Positions 44,040-53,052 of a stretch of DNA of 64,000 nt are shown here, one piece after another. The first letter of the stretch is position 1, and every line of letters begins with the position of its first letter. Both the position numbers and the translations under genes were made by a program. The notes below the pieces were generated by a model. That model worked only from the letters and a program-made list of their open reading frames with translations. It was not told the origin of the DNA and did not search any database. Source of the stretch: Pseudomonas fluorescens. GTDB lineage: Bacteria; Pseudomonadota; Gammaproteobacteria; Pseudomonadales; Pseudomonadaceae. The DNA lies in assembly GCF_902497855.1 (NCBI RefSeq), contig NZ_CABVHU010000014.1, forward strand, positions 1 through 64,000. Reading direction: 5' to 3'.

Positions 44040-44501
44040 ATGCGTATGGCAAGAACCGTGCAGAGAAGCCTGGAAAAGGCTCAATGCGAATATGACATCG
44101 TCACCCACCCACACTCGGCCAGCAGCCTTGAAACGGCGCGGGTCGCGGGCATTCCTGCCGAACGGGTGGCCAAGTCGGTCATCCTCGATGATCACCATGG
44201 TCATTACCTGATGGCCGTGCTTCCCGCCAGCCGCCACCTGGACCTGAGCAAAGTTCGCAGCAGTGGCCAATGGCAGGTTTCGCGGGAAAGCAATCTGCCG
44301 CACCTGTTCGATGATTGCGAACGCGGCGCCGTACCCGCCTTGGGTGAGGCCTATGGGCTCGATGTGGTTATCGATCCGCTGCTGACCCGGCAGAAAGATA
44401 TTTATCTGGAAGCCGGCAACCACACCAATCTGCTGCACATGAACATGCCGGAGTTTCTGAAAATGGTGCCGCATGCCGAAGTGCGGGAGTTGAGTTATTG
44501 A
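44040..44501 (+). CDS. YbaK/EbsC-family aminoacyl-tRNA deacylase
   Basis: The protein of 153 residues has the YbaK fold: an early SSLETARVAGIPAERVAKSV helix with the family lysine, a YLMAVLPASRHLDLSKV strand region, and RQKDIYLEAGNHTNLLHM. Such proteins hydrolyse mischarged aminoacyl-tRNA; which one cannot be told here. GAGGTG precedes the ATG. Confidence 0.88.
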   Translation: MRMARTVQRSLEKAQCEYDIVTHPHSASSLETARVAGIPAERVAKSVILDDHHGHYLMAVLPASRHLDLSKVRSSGQWQVSRESNLPHLFDDCERGAVPALGEAYGLDVVIDPLLTRQKDIYLEAGNHTNLLHMNMPEFLKMVPHAEVRELSY

Positions 44502-44527
44502 ACGTTGCAGCATCCGTTGTATCGCCA

Positions 44528-44587
44528 TCGCGGGCCAGCCTCGCTCCTACAGGCATGAATACCCTGTAGGAGCGAGCTTGCTCGCGA
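44528..44587. repeat. Compact REPIN
   Basis: Inverted arms at 44528-44553 (TCGCGGGCCAGCCTCGCTCC) and 44563-44587 (CCTGTAGGAGCGAGCTTGCT) are separated by only nine bases. The arms pair with a few mismatches. Confidence 0.85.
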
Positions 44588-44617
44588 ATATTATTTCCGT
44601 CACCCAGGAGCCCGGAC

Positions 44618-44863
44618 ATGGAATCCCCAACCCACAGCCTCCCCTCGCTCTTCAAACAACTCGGCCTGCCTGATGACGCCGAAAGCATCGATAAATTCAT
44701 CGCCACGCATTCACCGCTGAAACCGGAATTGCATCTGGCGGATGCGTTTTTCTGGAGCGAGAGCCAGGCGGAGCTTTTACGGGAAGAGATTCTGGATGAC
44801 GCGGATTGGGCGGAGGTGGTGGATCAGTTGGACGTGCTGCTGAGGAAGGGGCGGGGGGTATAA
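44618..44863 (+). CDS. DUF2789-family small protein
   Basis: The protein of 81 residues matches DUF2789 as I know it: HSLPSLFKQLGLPDDAESID near the start and DAFFWSESQAELLREEILDD in the middle. The family is small, acidic and of unknown function. CAGGAG lies about ten bases before the ATG. Its last codons directly abut the relE remnant, so its original 3' end may have been altered. Confidence 0.85.
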   Translation: MESPTHSLPSLFKQLGLPDDAESIDKFIATHSPLKPELHLADAFFWSESQAELLREEILDDADWAEVVDQLDVLLRKGRGV

Positions 44864-45066
44864 AAAAGAAACTGACGCAGAGTCTGGAGCTACCTCGAGT
44901 TCCCTCAGACGCGCTGCATGGCATGCCTGACTGCTACAAAATAAAGCTGAAGTCTTCTGGATACCGACTTGTCTACGAGGTTATTGATGACCGTGTAGTC
45001 GTTTCTGTCGTGGCGGTTGGTAAGCGTGAACGCAGCGATGTTTATGAAAATGCCAAGAAACGTTGA
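44860..45066 (+). pseudogene. 5'-truncated relE-type toxin gene remnant
   Basis: About 68 codons match the C-terminal two thirds of a RelE/ParE toxin (LELPRVPSDALHGMPDCYKI, then YRLVYEVIDD and VVAVGKRERSDVYENA). The first roughly 25 residues of the family and any antitoxin gene are missing. The frame before 44860 is out-of-frame DUF2789 sequence. It is probably inactive. Confidence 0.8.
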
Positions 45067-45113
45067 ATACCTCCGACCGTAAGCTTTTCGGTCGCACAAA
45101 TTTGTTACAAAAC

Positions 45114-45161
45114 TTGACCAGCTTTCCCGGCAAATGTCATATTGTTAGTTAGCAAGCTAAC
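45114..45161 (+). promoter_or_regulatory. Promoter with MarR-type operator
   Basis: TTGACC (45114-45119) and CATATT (45138-45143) are spaced by 18 bases and fit a sigma-70 promoter (5/6 and 4/6). An inverted repeat GTTAGC-AA-GCTAAC (45148-45161) follows the -10 directly and would cover the transcription start, a typical place for MarR repression. Confidence 0.6.
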
Positions 45162-45166
45162 AGTGT

Positions 45167-45634
45167 GTGTTGTTCTTCGTGCCCAAAAATCTCGACGCTC
45201 TCCAGATGAACATCAGCAGCTCCATGGTGGTGGCCGCCAGGCATTGGCGCAAGATCTGCCAGGCCACGCTGGTCAACTGTGGCGTCTCCGAAGCCTGCGC
45301 CGTCCCGTTGTTGATGATCGGGCGACTGGGCGAGGGCGTTCGCCAGGTCACGGTGGCGCAGGCGGCGGGAATGGAAAGTCCGTCGCTGGTGCGTCTGCTG
45401 GATCAACTGTGTCATGCCGGCTACGTCTGCCGTACCGAAGATGCCCATGACCGGCGCGCCAAATGCCTGAGCCTGACCGCGGCCGGTCGGGAGGTGGTAC
45501 AAGCGGTCGAAATCCAATTGGTGCGCTTGCGTCACGAAGTGCTTGAAGGCATCGAGCAGAGTGATCTGGAGGCGACATTGCGGGTTCTCAAAGCCTTCGA
45601 ATCGGCCAATCATTCACCGGTGGCCAATCCTTGA
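45167..45634 (+). CDS. MarR-family transcriptional regulator
   Basis: The protein has up to 155 residues and a winged helix with VTVAQAAGMESPSLVRLLDQ and the wing EDAHDRRAKCLSLTAAGREV. It is the first gene of a FUSC-type efflux operon and probably represses it, released by an exported aromatic compound. The start is unclear: GTG at 45167 or 45179, or ATG at 45206. None has a good ribosome-binding site, and the first lies only five bases after the operator. Confidence 0.88.
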   Translation: MLFFVPKNLDALQMNISSSMVVAARHWRKICQATLVNCGVSEACAVPLLMIGRLGEGVRQVTVAQAAGMESPSLVRLLDQLCHAGYVCRTEDAHDRRAKCLSLTAAGREVVQAVEIQLVRLRHEVLEGIEQSDLEATLRVLKAFESANHSPVANP

Positions 45635-47703
45635 AAGGTTTTTTTACCGGCATGCCCCCGGCGCGGGACTGGTTCTACGGTGTGCGTACATTCGCGGCTT
45701 CGATGGTCGCGTTGTACATCGCCATGCTCATGCAAATGCCCCGTCCCTATTGGGCGATGGCCACGGTCTATATCGTCTCCAGTCCCTTTGTCGGCCCCAC
45801 CAGTTCCAAGGCGTTGTACCGCGCTGTCGGCACCCTGCTTGGCGCCGCTGCCGCGGTTTTTTTCGTGCCGATGTTTGTCCAGAGTCCGTATGTGTTGGTG
45901 GTGGTCATCGCCCTGTGGACCGGGACGCTGCTGTTTTTATCCCTGCACCTGCGCACGGCCAACAGCTACGCGCTGATGCTTGCGGGTTACACCCTGCCGC
46001 TGATCGCCTTGCCGGTGGTGGATAATCCGCTGGCGGTGTGGGACGTTGCAGAAGCGCGGACTGAAGAAATCTTTCTCGGTATCGCCGTTGCGGCGGTGGT
46101 GGGCGCGATGTTCTGGCCAAGGCGGCTGGCGCCGGTGTTCAACGATTCGGTGGGCAAATGGTTTACCGATGCTTCGGCCTACAGCCTGCGATACCTCAGC
46201 CGCAACGTGCAGCCGGACGAGGTCAGCGCCCTGCGCTCATCGATGGTCGCGACATTCAACACACTGGAACTGATGATCGGCCAGTTGCCCCATGAAGGCG
46301 CGCGGCCGCAAACCGTGCGCAACACCAAGGAGCTGCGCGGGCGCATGATTCACCTGTTGCCGGTGATCGACGCGCTCGACGACGCGCTCTACGCCCTTGA
46401 GCGACGCACGCCCGAGCTGGTGGCCAGGTTTTCGCCGCTGCTGACTGCAACCACCGAATGGCTTGAACACCAGAATGCCGATCTCGGCCGTTGGCAGGCA
46501 CTGAAAAACCAGCTCGAAGCCCTGCAGCCCTCCGCCGAGGCCTTGGACGATCGCAAGCAGCTGCTGTTTTCCAACGCTCTGTACCGCCTGGGTGAGTGGA
46601 TCGATTTGTGGCAGGACTGCCGCAGCCTGCAATACGCCATCCAGTGCGAAAGCCAGGACAGCTGGCGTGCGGTATATCGGCACTGGCGGCTCGGGCGGTT
46701 GTCGCCGTTTCTCGACCGTGGGCTGATGCTCTATTCGGCGGCGTCCACGGTCACTGCGATCATTGTCGCGTCGGTGTTGTGGATTCTGCTCGGCTGGACC
46801 GACGGTGGCGCCGCGGTGATCCTGGCGGCGGTGGCGTGCAGCTTCTTCGCCTCGATGGACGATCCGGCACCGCAGATCTACCGATTCTTTTTCTGGACGG
46901 CGATGTCGGTGCTGTTCGCCAGCCTCTACCTGTTCTTGATCCTGCCTAACCTGCATGACTTCCCGATGCTGGTGCTGGCGTTCGCCGTACCCTTCATCTG
47001 CATCGGCACCCTGACGGTCAAGCCCCAGTTCTACCTGGGCATGCTGCTGACGCTCGTCAATACCTCGTCTTTCATCAGCATTCAGGGGGCCTACGACGCG
47101 GACTTCCTCAGTTTCGCCAATTCCAACCTGGCCGGCCCCGTGGGTTTGCTGTTCGCCTTTGTCTGGACCCTGATCGCGCGGCCGTTCGGTGCGGAACTGG
47201 CAGCCAAACGCCTGACCCGTTTCAGTTGGCGCGACATTGTCAGCCTCACCGAGCCGGCCTCGTTGGCCGAACACCGGCAGTTGGGCGTGCAGATCCTCGA
47301 TCGCCTGATGCAGCATCTGCCGCGGCTGGCCATGACCGGCCAGGACACCGGCATCGCGCTGCGCGAAGTGCGCGTGGCACTGAACCTGCTCGACTTGCTC
47401 GCCTACACGCCGCGAGTGTTCGGCGTGCCGCAGGCGCTGCTGCACCAGGTAGTGGCCGAAGTCGGCGAGTACTTCAAGGCGTGCCTGAAGGCTGGCGAAC
47501 GACTGCCGGCGCCGAGCCCGTTGCTGATGACCATGGACCGTGCGCGTCGCGCCCTGAATCGCGATTGCGATGACGGCGCGCGTCTGCACCTGCTGCATGC
47601 CCTGAGCGGGCTGCGCCTGGCGTTGCTGCCGGGTGTGGAGTTCGTCGGCACAGCCGAACTCGAAGAACCGCTGCCCCACGGCATCGATGGAGCACCTTTA
47701 TGA
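45631..47703 (+). CDS. FUSC-family (AaeB/YccS-like) inner-membrane efflux protein
   Basis: The 690-residue protein has two blocks of TM helices (about 20-165 and 370-520), each followed by a soluble helical region, as in AaeB and other FUSC transporters. It should export aromatic acids or similar compounds. It starts with a TTG overlapping the marR stop (TTGA); an ATG at 45652 is an alternative. With the DUF1656, HlyD and NodT genes it forms a complete efflux set. Confidence 0.92.
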   Translation: MKGFFTGMPPARDWFYGVRTFAASMVALYIAMLMQMPRPYWAMATVYIVSSPFVGPTSSKALYRAVGTLLGAAAAVFFVPMFVQSPYVLVVVIALWTGTLLFLSLHLRTANSYALMLAGYTLPLIALPVVDNPLAVWDVAEARTEEIFLGIAVAAVVGAMFWPRRLAPVFNDSVGKWFTDASAYSLRYLSRNVQPDEVSALRSSMVATFNTLELMIGQLPHEGARPQTVRNTKELRGRMIHLLPVIDALDDALYALERRTPELVARFSPLLTATTEWLEHQNADLGRWQALKNQLEALQPSAEALDDRKQLLFSNALYRLGEWIDLWQDCRSLQYAIQCESQDSWRAVYRHWRLGRLSPFLDRGLMLYSAASTVTAIIVASVLWILLGWTDGGAAVILAAVACSFFASMDDPAPQIYRFFFWTAMSVLFASLYLFLILPNLHDFPMLVLAFAVPFICIGTLTVKPQFYLGMLLTLVNTSSFISIQGAYDADFLSFANSNLAGPVGLLFAFVWTLIARPFGAELAAKRLTRFSWRDIVSLTEPASLAEHRQLGVQILDRLMQHLPRLAMTGQDTGIALREVRVALNLLDLLAYTPRVFGVPQALLHQVVAEVGEYFKACLKAGERLPAPSPLLMTMDRARRALNRDCDDGARLHLLHALSGLRLALLPGVEFVGTAELEEPLPHGIDGAPL

Positions 47704-47909
47704 TCGGTGATCTGGATATCAGCGGAGTGTTCCTGCCGACGCTGCTGGTGCTGATGGGTATTACGTACATGTTGTACCTGTTGGTGCACGGGTTGCTGAC
47801 GCGCCTGCACTTTTACCGTCTGGTCTGGCACCGGGCATTGTTCAACGTGGCTCTCTACGCTTTGCTGCTCGGCGCCGTGGACTCACTCAGTCGATACCTG
47901 ATGACATGA
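47700..47909 (+). CDS. DUF1656 (AaeX-like) small membrane protein
   Basis: The 69-residue protein has two hydrophobic helices (FLPTLLVLMGITYMLYLLVH and LFNVALYALLLGAVDSL). DUF1656 genes regularly stand between FUSC and HlyD genes, and AaeX is the E. coli example. The precise job is unknown. It overlaps both neighbours by four bases. Confidence 0.92.
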   Translation: MIGDLDISGVFLPTLLVLMGITYMLYLLVHGLLTRLHFYRLVWHRALFNVALYALLLGAVDSLSRYLMT

Positions 47910-48793
47910 AAAAACCGTTTTTGACCATCGGTCGCGTGGTTCTGACCTTGCTGATCGTGACCTTCGCCGTTGTCGTCGTCTGGCGCATGGTGATGTATTA
48001 CATGTTCGCGCCCTGGACCCGGGACGGGCACATTCGTGCCGACATTGTCCAGATCGCCCCGGACGTCTCCGGTCTGATCCAGCAGGTGGATGTACGCGAC
48101 AACCAGTGGGTGAAACGTGGCCAGGTGCTGTTCAGCATCGACCAGGACCGTTTCAAACTGGCTCTGCGCCAGGCGAAGGCGGCGGTTGCCGACCGCAAGG
48201 AGACCCTGGCCCAGGCGCAACGGGAAGCCAAGCGCAACCGTGGTCTCGGCAATCTGGTACCGGGCGAGCAACTGGAAGAAAGCCAATCCCGGGTAGCCCG
48301 GGCCGAGGTGGCGCTGATGGAAGCCCAGGTCGCAGTGGACAGTGCCCAGCTCAACCTCGACCGCTCGACCATCCGCAGTCCGGTGGATGGCTACGTCAAT
48401 GACCGTGCGCCGCGCAATCAGGAATTCGTCACCGCTGGACGTCCGGTGTTGTCGGTGGTGGATAGCAATTCCTTTCACATCGATGGCTATTTCGAAGAGA
48501 CCAAGCTCGATGGCATTCATGTCGGTCAGCGCGTCGACATTCGGGTGATCGGTGACCGTGCACGCCTGCGCGGGCACGTGGAAAGTATCGTCGCCGGCAT
48601 CGAAGACCGCGATCGCAGCAGTGGCAGCAACCTGTTGCCCAACGTCAACCCGGCGTTCAGTTGGGTGCGGCTGGCCCAGCGGATTCCGGTGCGGATCGCT
48701 TTCGACGAGGTGCCGGCGGATTTCCGCATGATTGCCGGACGCACGGCCACGGTGTCGATCATGGACGATCAAACCCGGGTAACTGCGCAATGA
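47906..48793 (+). CDS. HlyD/AaeA-type membrane fusion protein
   Basis: The 295-residue protein has an N-terminal TM helix, a biotinyl-like segment (IAPDVSGLIQQVDVRDNQWV), a short coiled-coil hairpin and a barrel (FVTAGRPVLSVVDSNSFHID). It bridges the FUSC pump and the outer-membrane factor. It overlaps the DUF1656 and NodT genes by four bases each. Confidence 0.93.
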   Translation: MKKPFLTIGRVVLTLLIVTFAVVVVWRMVMYYMFAPWTRDGHIRADIVQIAPDVSGLIQQVDVRDNQWVKRGQVLFSIDQDRFKLALRQAKAAVADRKETLAQAQREAKRNRGLGNLVPGEQLEESQSRVARAEVALMEAQVAVDSAQLNLDRSTIRSPVDGYVNDRAPRNQEFVTAGRPVLSVVDSNSFHIDGYFEETKLDGIHVGQRVDIRVIGDRARLRGHVESIVAGIEDRDRSSGSNLLPNVNPAFSWVRLAQRIPVRIAFDEVPADFRMIAGRTATVSIMDDQTRVTAQ

Positions 48794-50238
48794 GCAGGGT
48801 TTCAGGTTTGGCTATTGCTGGACTAGGCCTGTTGCTGTCGGCCTGCCAGGTGGTCGGGCCGGATTATCATCTGCCGGATGAAGCCGCCGTGCACCGTGAA
48901 GATCTGCAGGGCGAGTTGGCAACGGACGGCAAAAATGTTGTCTCGTCGCCGGTGCCTGGCGATTGGTGGCGCCTGTATCAGGATCCACGCCTTGATAAGC
49001 TGGTGCAGCAGGCCATGGCGTCCAACACGGATTTACGCGTGGCGGCGGCGAACCTGTCCCGCGCCCGCGCTCAGGTCGACGAAGCCCAGGCTGCCGGAGG
49101 CTGGAGCGGTGGGGTGAAGATCGGCGCCCAGCGTTTGCAGGAGTCCGGCGAAGCGTTCTTGCTGCCGGAGAAAGTGCCGGTGGCCAACGTCGGCGACATC
49201 GGCATTACCACCTCGTATCAGTTCGACCTGTTCGGTACGTTGCAGCGCGGGATCGAAGCGGCCAAGGCCAATGCCGATGCAACCCAGGCGGCCGCGGATA
49301 CGGCCCGAATCACCCTGGTGGCCGACGTCGTCCGGGCCTATACCCAGGTCTGCGCGGCCAACGAAGAGCAGGAAATCGCCCAGCATTCCCTCGACCTCCA
49401 GGCCCAGGGCACCACGCTGATCCAGCGTTTACGAGACGCCGGGCGTGGCGATGAAACCCAGGTCACCCGCTCGCAAACCCAATTCAAGTCGTTGCGCGCC
49501 GACATGCCGCGCTATGAAGCGGCGCGCCAGGCTGGACTGTTCCGCTTGTCGATGCTGCTGGCTAAACCGGTCGACCAATTGCCGGCCGGCACCAACCACT
49601 GCGCCGAACTGCCGAAGATTGCCCAATTGTTGCCGGTCGGCGACGGTGCAACCTTGCTCAAACGCCGCCCCGACGTGCGGCAGGCCGAGCGCCGACTGGC
49701 TGCCGCGACGGCCGGCATCGGTATCGCCACCGGCGAGTTGTACCCGGACATCAGCATCGGCGCGACCGTCGGTACCGTCGGCATCCTGGAGAACCTCGGC
49801 AAACCGGCGACCAATCGCTGGGGCTTCGGTCCCTTGCTGACCTGGACCGTGCCATCCAACGGCTCCCGGGCGCGAATCCGTGAGGCCGAAGCGACAACCC
49901 AGGGCGCGCTGGCGCATTTCGATGGCGTGGTGCTCAACGCCATTCGCGAAACCCAGACCGGCCTGGCCCAGTACTCCGCCTTGCTGCAGCGCCGCGACGC
50001 CTTGGCGGATGCAGAGCAGTCGGCGCAACTGGCTGCGGACCAGACCCACCGCTTTTTCACCGCCGGACGCGCCTCGTTCCTGGCCGATCTGCAAGCCACG
50101 CGCACTTATACCGACGTACGGGCGCAATTGGCCGCCGCCAACACCCAGGTTGCCATGAGCCAGATCGATTTGTTCCTGGCGTTGGGCGGTGGTTGGGAAA
50201 GCGGACGAACGCAAGCCTCGAACCCCGGCAAACCCTGA
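48790..50238 (+). CDS. NodT-family outer-membrane efflux lipoprotein
   Basis: The 482-residue channel protein has a lipobox (LLLSAC) after a short signal peptide, followed by VVGPDYHLPD and two OEP repeats with the marker LKRRPDVRQAERRLAAATAG. It is a second, distinct relative of the NodT protein encoded at 41007-42503. The ATG at 48790 overlaps the hlyD stop (ATGA). It is the last gene of the MarR-headed efflux operon. Confidence 0.93.
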   Translation: MSRVSGLAIAGLGLLLSACQVVGPDYHLPDEAAVHREDLQGELATDGKNVVSSPVPGDWWRLYQDPRLDKLVQQAMASNTDLRVAAANLSRARAQVDEAQAAGGWSGGVKIGAQRLQESGEAFLLPEKVPVANVGDIGITTSYQFDLFGTLQRGIEAAKANADATQAAADTARITLVADVVRAYTQVCAANEEQEIAQHSLDLQAQGTTLIQRLRDAGRGDETQVTRSQTQFKSLRADMPRYEAARQAGLFRLSMLLAKPVDQLPAGTNHCAELPKIAQLLPVGDGATLLKRRPDVRQAERRLAAATAGIGIATGELYPDISIGATVGTVGILENLGKPATNRWGFGPLLTWTVPSNGSRARIREAEATTQGALAHFDGVVLNAIRETQTGLAQYSALLQRRDALADAEQSAQLAADQTHRFFTAGRASFLADLQATRTYTDVRAQLAAANTQVAMSQIDLFLALGGGWESGRTQASNPGKP

Positions 50239-50320
50239 GGCCGTTGCTATGCTTTGATTTGATGAGATCGTTCGCCGAACTCATCGATCCAGGCACGCGT
50301 TGGTCATGGGGATACCAATA

Positions 50321-50956
50321 ATGAAAAACCCTTATGCTCCCGGCTTTTGGTGCGCTATTGCAGCGCTGGTGCTGCTCTCGGCCACTTATTTCTACGGCAT
50401 CATGCTGGCCCATCAGATCGACACGGCACTGATTTTCCTCGACAGCGCCGCCGCGCTGATTGCCGTGATGGCTATCGTGGTGGTGGCTGTGGCGACGGTC
50501 CAGGGGCAGCGCATCAAGAAAAGACAATGCGAACGAGGCAAGACCCTGGTGCTGATCTGGGACACCAAGGTGGCCTTGCGTCGTGTCGAAACGGTGTTTG
50601 ACCGGTATTTCTGGGGCAGTTACTGGCAACCCGGGCGCACGTTCCAGGAGGTCATGGGCGAGCTCACCGGCACGCCGCTGGAAAAAAGCCTCGAAGCGCT
50701 GAAAAAGCAATGTCTGGAGCTGGACAAGCAGATCGCCGAAGACGGTCGGCACTGGCTCAACAACGCCCGTGAGCTCGCCGATGTCGCGACCGCCATGGCC
50801 CGAGAGCGCTATCAACTGGACTTCTGCGACCCGCGCGCGGAAGTGACGGGCGGGGCGGTGATCAATCGGGATTTTGAAGTGTTGGTTTATACCTGGACGG
50901 CGCGGCTCAAGAGCTTTGATCATCAGTTGGATGATATTGAGGTTCAGTATTCCTGA
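50321..50956 (+). CDS. Membrane protein of unknown function
   Basis: I do not recognise this 211-residue protein. It has two N-terminal TM helices (about 8-28 and 34-56), then a basic turn (QGQRIKKRQCERGK) and about 140 cytoplasmic, mostly helical residues with KKQCLELDKQIAEDGRHWLN. The ATG at 50321 has GGGGA eight bases upstream. It is preceded by an efflux operon on the same strand after 82 bases and followed by a REPIN array. Confidence 0.75.
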   Translation: MKNPYAPGFWCAIAALVLLSATYFYGIMLAHQIDTALIFLDSAAALIAVMAIVVVAVATVQGQRIKKRQCERGKTLVLIWDTKVALRRVETVFDRYFWGSYWQPGRTFQEVMGELTGTPLEKSLEALKKQCLELDKQIAEDGRHWLNNARELADVATAMARERYQLDFCDPRAEVTGGAVINRDFEVLVYTWTARLKSFDHQLDDIEVQYS

Positions 50957-51116
50957 ATTGAAGTTGCCCGAACTGACGCCTTCGCTGTAGGAGCGAGGCT
51001 TGCCCGCGAAGGCGATTTCATGTTCGCCAAAACTTGAATTGATGTTGCCCTAACCGACGCCTTCGCGGGCAAGCCTCGCTCCTACGGGCGAAGGCGATCT
51101 CATGACCGCCGAAACT
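50954..51116. repeat. Tandem duplication of an 81-bp unit, each with a REP core in opposite orientation
   Basis: Two units (50954-51034 and 51035-51116) share flanks TGAATTGAAGTTGCCC and GAAGGCGATTTCATG with few changes. The REP cores are perfect 28-base inverted copies of each other (50987-51014 and 51058-51085). The first unit begins at the stop codon of the preceding gene. Confidence 0.85.
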
Positions 51117-51286
51117 CTCACTCCCCACGCGCGGCCCATAGACACTCTTTAACCTTTAATCATTGGGTCGCCCGGCGCGCCTGATGCTAATCTGCATTCC
51201 ACTTTTCAGCGGAGTCGAGCCGTAACCCGTCAAGGGTTCAGGGAAGACGACCACCTCTTCAACAACGGACATTGACTGGGCCATTC

Positions 51287-52792
51287 ATGAATAAATCAGC
51301 AGGCGTGCTTCTGGGAATTGTCGTTGCCATCGGTGCAATCAGTGCCGGCGGTGCCTGGTACACCGGTACCAGGCTCGAAGGCGTACTCAACACTTCGATC
51401 GCCAACGCCAACAAGGAATTGCAGGCTGCGCTGGTGGGTTCCAACGGCACGGCATCCCTGGAGCTGGTGTCGCTGGAGCGCCATGTATTCAGCAGCACTG
51501 CGCACTATCGCCTCAAGGGCGAAGGCGAGATGTTCGGCGAAGCACCGGTAGAACTGTTGTTCGTCGATCGCATCGAACATGGTCCGCTGCCATTTTCGCG
51601 CCTGGTGTCGCTGAAGTGGCTGCCGGTCTTGGCCACCAGTCACTACGAACTGGAAAGAACCCCGACCACGGAAAAATGGTTCGTTGCCGCCAAGGACAAA
51701 TCCCCGGTCACGGGGGTGGTCAACATCGGCTACGACAACGCCACCAACGGCACCCTGCAATTGCTGCCGCTGGACGTGGCCCTGGATGACAAGTCGAACC
51801 TGAAGTTTTCCGGCCTCAACCTCGACGTCGCTGCCAGCGCCCAGGCCCAGAAGGTCAAGGCCAACGGCTACATGGATAGTCTGACGCTGACCACCGTGGC
51901 GCAAGACCAGACGCCGGTGAAGATTGAACTGAACGGCCTGACGTTGGCCAGCAACCTGGAAAAAAGCACCTACGGCTATTACACCGGCGAGAACACCCTT
52001 GAGCTGACCGACAGCAAAACCACGTTCGGCGCCAGGCAGTCGATACTGGGTCTCAAGAAATTTGAAATGAAGAACCACACCGAGGAGTCGGGCACCAGCG
52101 CTTCAGGGCGTGCCGATTACAAGGTGGGCGAAGTGTCCTTCAACGGCCAGGCTGTCGGCTCTGCGCAAATGGCCATGAGCCTGAAGAACCTCGACATCCC
52201 GGCGACCCTGTCGCTGGTGCAGATTTACCAGACCAAACTGCAACCGTACGAGAAAGCCGCCGCCGAGGCCGCTGCCGCCGGTGAACCCGTGCCTGAGCTG
52301 GTCCTGACCCCGGCCGAAGAAGCTCAGGTCAAAACCGGTCTGGAGAAATTGCTGGCGGCCGGTCCGCAGATCGCTCTGGAGAATCTGTCGTTCCACACCT
52401 CCAACGGTGAAAGCCGCGCCAATCTGGTGCTCGACCTGACCAAACCCAAGTCCATGGACTTGCCGCCGGATCAACTGACCCGTCAACTGATCGCCCTGCT
52501 GGACTTCAATCTGCAGGTGTCCAAGCCCATGCTCGTTGATTTGCTTAGCGTCCAAGGGCAAATCGACGGTCAGACCGACACCAAGCTGATTGCCGACCAG
52601 GCCACCGCCACCGCCGACATGTTTGGCAGCATGGCGGTCGGTACCCAACTCGCAAAACTCGAAGGCAGTAGCATCGTCACCAAACTGCACTACGCTAACA
52701 ACCAAGTGGAGTTCAACGGCCAGAAAATGACGGTCGAAGAATTTGCCGGCTTCGTGATGAGTAAGCTTGGGGGGACTGGAAACATCCAGTAA
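51287..52792 (+). CDS. DUF945 (YdgA-like) family protein
   Basis: The protein of 501 residues has an N-terminal membrane anchor or signal (GVLLGIVVAIGAISAGGAWY) and a long beta-rich body typical of DUF945/YdgA (LVSLERHVFSSTAHYRL, SGLNLDVAASAQA, ALENLSFHTSNGESRANLVL). The family is envelope-associated and of unknown function. The ATG at 51287 is preferred to a TTG five codons upstream. A clear terminator follows. Confidence 0.88.
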   Translation: MNKSAGVLLGIVVAIGAISAGGAWYTGTRLEGVLNTSIANANKELQAALVGSNGTASLELVSLERHVFSSTAHYRLKGEGEMFGEAPVELLFVDRIEHGPLPFSRLVSLKWLPVLATSHYELERTPTTEKWFVAAKDKSPVTGVVNIGYDNATNGTLQLLPLDVALDDKSNLKFSGLNLDVAASAQAQKVKANGYMDSLTLTTVAQDQTPVKIELNGLTLASNLEKSTYGYYTGENTLELTDSKTTFGARQSILGLKKFEMKNHTEESGTSASGRADYKVGEVSFNGQAVGSAQMAMSLKNLDIPATLSLVQIYQTKLQPYEKAAAEAAAAGEPVPELVLTPAEEAQVKTGLEKLLAAGPQIALENLSFHTSNGESRANLVLDLTKPKSMDLPPDQLTRQLIALLDFNLQVSKPMLVDLLSVQGQIDGQTDTKLIADQATATADMFGSMAVGTQLAKLEGSSIVTKLHYANNQVEFNGQKMTVEEFAGFVMSKLGGTGNIQ

Positions 52793-52812
52793 AACCGGGG
52801 CTTACACACCGC

Positions 52813-52850
52813 ACGCCCGGCCTCTGCTCCAAACAGACGTCGGGCGTTTT
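52813..52850 (+). terminator. Terminator after the DUF945 gene
   Basis: ACGCCCG pairs with CGGGCGT, an inner TCTG/CAGA pairing extends the hairpin, and TTTT follows. It lies 21 bases after the stop codon. Confidence 0.75.
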
Positions 52851-53052
52851 GCTGTCTGGCATTTAAGACGGGACGATGAACGGCGCCTGCAGTTTCACGA
52901 ATCTGAACAATTATTGTGTTCCCAATCACCCAGCGAGCGCGCATGCAAGACTGTCCTTAATAAAGTTTGGCTGGGTCATCTGGACCAGCTTTCCGATACG
53001 AAAGGGCAAAGAGGGCGTTGCGGCCCGGCTGGCCATGTAAGGATGCTGACGA

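Noticed and set aside
46237..47679. 480-codon reading frame antisense to the FUSC gene
   Set aside because: It has shadow composition (Gln/His/Arg-rich) and the sense gene is well supported.
36994..51116. CRISPR-like repeats
   Set aside because: The repeated sequences are dispersed inverted REP pairs, without regular spacing, unique spacers or cas genes.
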